Shown: in pieces, positions 46,926-64,000 of the stretch | Position numbering within the stretch: position 1 is the first letter of the stretch | Layout: the number at the start of each line of letters is the position of its first letter | Assembly (NCBI GenBank): GCA_900708905.1 | Contig: CAADRB010000040.1 | Location: 62,001-126,000 of the forward strand | From: Hymenolepis diminuta | Lineage: Eukaryota; Platyhelminthes; Cestoda; Cyclophyllidea; Hymenolepididae | Length of the DNA stretch: 64,000 nucleotides | Reading direction: 5' to 3' | Notes under the pieces: model-generated | Databases searched by the model: none | What the model was told of the DNA's origin: nothing | What the model saw: the letters and a program-made list of their open reading frames with translations, nothing else | Made by a program: the position numbers and the translations under genes

Positions 46926-49900
46926 ATAATGATGCCCTTATTTGTTTTCACCTCAACTCAAACCTACATTTTTGTATTTTAACTGCTAAATTTGAAAGGA
47001 ACCATCCTTCAAGGATATAGTTTTTTCCAATTGCCCACAAAAAATCAAAGACACTACTTTTGGGATGAAATAGGCTTAGGACGAATAGATTGCAGTCCAG
47101 AAATCTGGGTTATCATGAATGAGATAAGATTTTTTCTGCCTCTCCTCTTAATCAATCTCGAAATTGTTTACCGAAATTAGATGGGAATGACACTATTGAG
47201 CATTTGTTATTTTCTGACAGGAAAGTAAAATCCATTTAGCTCTTTTTTCCTATTTTTATACTGATGTGTATGCTTGAAGTGAGTCTAATTTTACTTAAAA
47301 TGTGTATCTGTAGTGAAATTCCAGGACTTTACTAGTTCTATATACTTATTTGACAATGACACAGCCAATAGATCAATAGAAATGAAACAAACAAGTCATA
47401 ATGATTGAAGGGCATAATGAATCGAAGGACACACGATGATTCCTGCCTAAAATAGGATTCCAGCGCTTAAGTTCATAATTTTTTAAGTTAAATGTTTATT
47501 ATAAAGAAACAATAAATCGAAGTGTATCAGTTTGTGTATTAGTTTTCTTTATGCTAAATTTTTAATTCCGATTTTGTTTTGAAGGGAATTTTTTGTGATT
47601 TCTAAGTTAATCCAAGGTCTTCTGAGCTATTTTATTGGAAATTGGAATTTTATCGAATAAACGCACCATAGTTCGCAGTTTCTGATGTTCTTTTCATTTT
47701 ACTAGGGAGGAGTTTTCTGATTAATCTTAAAGAGAGTGGTGATTCAATTCTTCCCTTTCGATTGTGTACAAACAGAATTACGGCGATTTAATGTTTCTAC
47801 ATGGGTTTCTATATAATTTCGAGGCAATCAACATTTCTCTCTAGAATAATGCTTTATTAACAAAATAAAATACAACAACAACTAAAACAATAAAGTTAAC
47901 AACTTGCAATGAATGCTTTCCGCAAAGCTCCCAAAACTGCAAAATTAAATGTCTCTAAATTCTTAATGTTTTTGGTCTACTTGACAGCTTTTATTAGTTA
48001 TGACTACTACTTTCCGTGATCGCCTTGATTCTAGGGACCTACTTCGACCGTAAATCGTGAAAGGGAAGCGGAGATTGTTAAAAAAGAGGTTGCTGGGGTT
48101 AAGGAGTTATGGGGTTCTTTACTTAAAAGGAAACACATTATGTAGAATGTGAATGTATAGTTTGAAACACATGGACAGATAATCATCATTCCAATTGGTG
48201 ATGGCAGTCAGTGTCTTTTGGGCCATCTGCGCTTGTCATACTATCATTAATTTCGGTGAGTCGGTCGCGAATTAAACCAGGATATATTTTGCTTCATTCT
48301 ATTATTGTCTTCTTTAATTATAGAAATATTTGTCATCGATTAAAAAACTCTGAGAGATTTGAAATTTTTAAGTATACTGCTTTGAAGCAGGTTCAATTTA
48401 CATTAATAAAAACTGATTTATGTAAGGCCTTCTATATAACTATGATCCTTTTTATTCTCAGAGTTCCGATATTTTTACTTTTTGTCTTCATTATGTTGTG
48501 TTGTGGTAGAATTTAATCAGAAACATTTATAACGTCAATTTAGTCCAATTGCTAATTGTTTTAATAGGGTCATTGTTGAAAGCGTTTTGCTTTAACAAAA
48601 GGGAAAATCTTTAATAATCGATAACAATAATTTTCGGATCAATGACCCATTTATTGATCTGAAGGCCAATACAGTTTATCAAACAATTTGTTTCGTATTA
48701 TATCTCTTTACTTTAATCAGTCTTATTTGTCACTTTTAATTACTATATTAAAATATATTTTTAGAAAAGGCGAGATTTAATCGTGTTGGTCATGCAAACT
48801 TGTCTTATAATCTGTCATGATACGAAAATTTTATGACGCCCTTTCGTGGGGCTATCAATCATCTTTCAAATTATTCACTCCAATTCATTCCCTCATTTCC
48901 TTTAGTAAAGGAATGTAGTAGAAAAAAAGGTGAACATTATTTTTGACACTTGAACAACAGGACAGGCTTTTACTTCTCCACCCTCTTTTACTTAGCAAGA
49001 AAGTGATTCATTGTAGCGCTTATGCGGAGAAGATGAAAAAGTTACTTTTTAAAGCGCTCTTAACAATATGTATTCATTTATCTTTTCTGGGCGTATCTTG
49101 GGGCATTAAGACGTTATTAATTGGAAATATGGGGAAGTTTTTGCTCAGTAGGACCACGAATACCCATTTAATCTAATTTATTGGAAAATTTTATTCTAGT
49201 GTGTTATGAGTTGAATGTTATAGTGGTGTAATAATAGATAATAACTATATGAGAATTATGAAAATTGAATTTTGGATATATCTGTCTAGATTTCACAATT
49301 GAAATGAAAGGCAGAATCTCGATAACTTACATTTGGTATACAATTTTTCATTTTACAGGTATATTTATATATTACCATGTAAAATAGGGTTGTGTTAAAT
49401 TTACCGATTTACTATACAGAATTATCAATTAAGTGTAAGTTTTTGAGTATTTCATTGTCAGTATTTCTTGGTGAGATGCATAGGTTATTTAAGAATTTGG
49501 TCTCAATGTTTAGTCTTAATTTTCATTTCGTTTATGGGTGGAGACAATTGAGATTTAAAATATGAGTTAGACTAGCGGCAATTCTTTATTTAAAGTGTTC
49601 TCTCTTGTTTTGTATTTATTATTTAATTTAGGATCTTTTAGATGAAATATTACACAAAAAGTGACGCTCTAAAAGTTTTATTAGTCTTTATATTTTATTT
49701 ACTAAAGAAAAACCCATAAGCCTTCCATTTAGCACCAAGTGTATTCCCAACTTTTCTGAGATCTTCTAGTCAATGTGGATTACGTCACTTTTCCAATTCG
49801 GCAATATGGTTTACTGAATTCAGCAGCTGCTGAAGCTCTGTTAACTATTTAGGTCTTATTGATTTGGTGATCCAATTGAATAATTCAACAGTGACATCTA

Positions 49901-50670
49901 TTTTCTTCAAATTTTCCCACTGTCCGCTAATCATGTATTTTGGTCTGTCGTTAATTTTGGACTCGTTGTACAATTTTAATCTACGATGGTTACCTGTAAA
50001 AAAATTCGTCAAAAACAAAACACAACTGCTTTATGGATTTAACCCAACCGACATAATTAGGCACTCTTATGTTCTAACCTTGGGTAACTGGGTGGCTCTG
50101 GGATGGGTTTTCGCCATATCAGATTTTACTACGAGTGACTGAACACCGTCGGTATTCCATTTAGCAGTGGGATGCGCTAAACGCGCACCGATGCAGATCA
50201 ATACTATGTTATTCAATCTACTCACTTAATAAAATATTAGAGAGTATGTTTAATACGTTTTTTACAGACGACCAACAGAACAGAAAGGGAGCACTCTGGG
50301 CATCCTCTATGTCTTGAATATTCAATTAAGGAAACAGTAGCATTGCTTCCTTTATTATTATAGAGGTCACTGATAATGTGAGTAACATCAATGCATTTCT
50401 GACTATCCGATACGAATGAAGAAGTGTTTTCCTTCATGAAGTAAATACGATTACAGGTGTACTTCAGGTTAAACCCGTAAAATATTGTTTGTACAAATAT
50501 ATTTTGAAAAAAATCTTATTTTAATGTTATACAATATTGCCACTTGGTTTAAATAAAAAAATTCTCAATAAAGGTCATTTATGCTTACATTGTTTTATGA
50601 AAATGAGGCATTTATTTGTATTTTCCATTCAAATTTGAATCTATTTTATTTAATTGTAAATCGGATATTT

Positions 50671-64000
<13,330 letters not shown>

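Larger units (their letters stand above)
39346..50670. other. Kelch-ELAV intergenic region
   Basis: 11 kb, very AT-rich. It contains the Kelch 3' UTR, a pyrimidine-rich stretch at about 40380-40760, an island at 41930-42060, the 18-bp palindrome at 42612, repeat B at 43793, the orphan frame at 45215, and a SINE at 46770. Other ORFs look like chance. The ELAV promoter presumably lies here but cannot be pinpointed. Confidence 0.75.

Noticed and set aside
48211..48516. 101-codon hydrophobic ORF in the intergenic region
   Set aside because: No ATG start, very AT-rich codons, hydrophobicity expected from T-rich sequence.
50040..50190. A further SINE copy on the minus strand (TTGATCTGCATCGGTGCGC resembles the B-box region)
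   Set aside because: The downstream body blocks cannot be aligned; similarity is limited to under 20 bases.

Overview
This is a eukaryotic, animal window. It is AT-rich, its coding sequence is cut into short exons by GT-AG introns of 75 bases to over 7 kb, and it has no operon or bacterial signals. Three protein-coding genes can be assembled exon by exon, with reading phase kept across every junction. The protein families (a plakin with paired calponin-homology domains, a BTB-Kelch protein and an ELAV/Hu RNA-binding protein) place it in Metazoa. The AT-rich long introns and splice acceptors lying very close to start codons would suit a flatworm or another lophotrochozoan, but I cannot name a species and treat this as weak inference.

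Layout. (1) Positions 1-20173, minus strand: the 5' part of a plakin/spectraplakin gene. Ten coding exons give about 553 residues: a short N-terminus, CH1, CH2 and the start of the plakin spectrin-repeat domain. The gene leaves the window at its left edge. (2) 20174-21816: an intergenic region between two divergent genes, with a strong hairpin and a CRE-like/palindromic cluster. (3) 21817-39345, plus strand: a complete nine-exon BTB-BACK-Kelch gene of 683 residues. (4) 39346-50677: 11 kb of AT-rich intergenic sequence with one orphan ORF, a SINE copy, another repeat and a perfect 18-bp palindrome. (5) 50719 to beyond 64000, plus strand: the 5' part of an ELAV-like gene. Three exons code for a Ser/Thr-rich leader, RRM1 and the first half of RRM2.

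Mobile DNA. An 808-bp decayed reverse-transcriptase fragment is present twice, in inverted orientation, at 9238-10045 and 26877-27684. The two copies have the same length and the same end points and are nearly identical, and each lies in an intron of one of the two divergent genes. A tRNA-Gly-derived SINE family has at least four copies, and the three intragenic ones are all antisense to their host gene. A second, unrelated dispersed repeat pair lies at 43.8 and 60.8 kb.

Functionally, the plakin would link actin to other cytoskeletal partners, the BTB-Kelch protein would be a Cullin-3 substrate adaptor, and the ELAV-like protein would bind AU-rich mRNA elements. Nothing in the sequence ties the three into one pathway. 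The plakin and Kelch genes may share a divergent promoter region.
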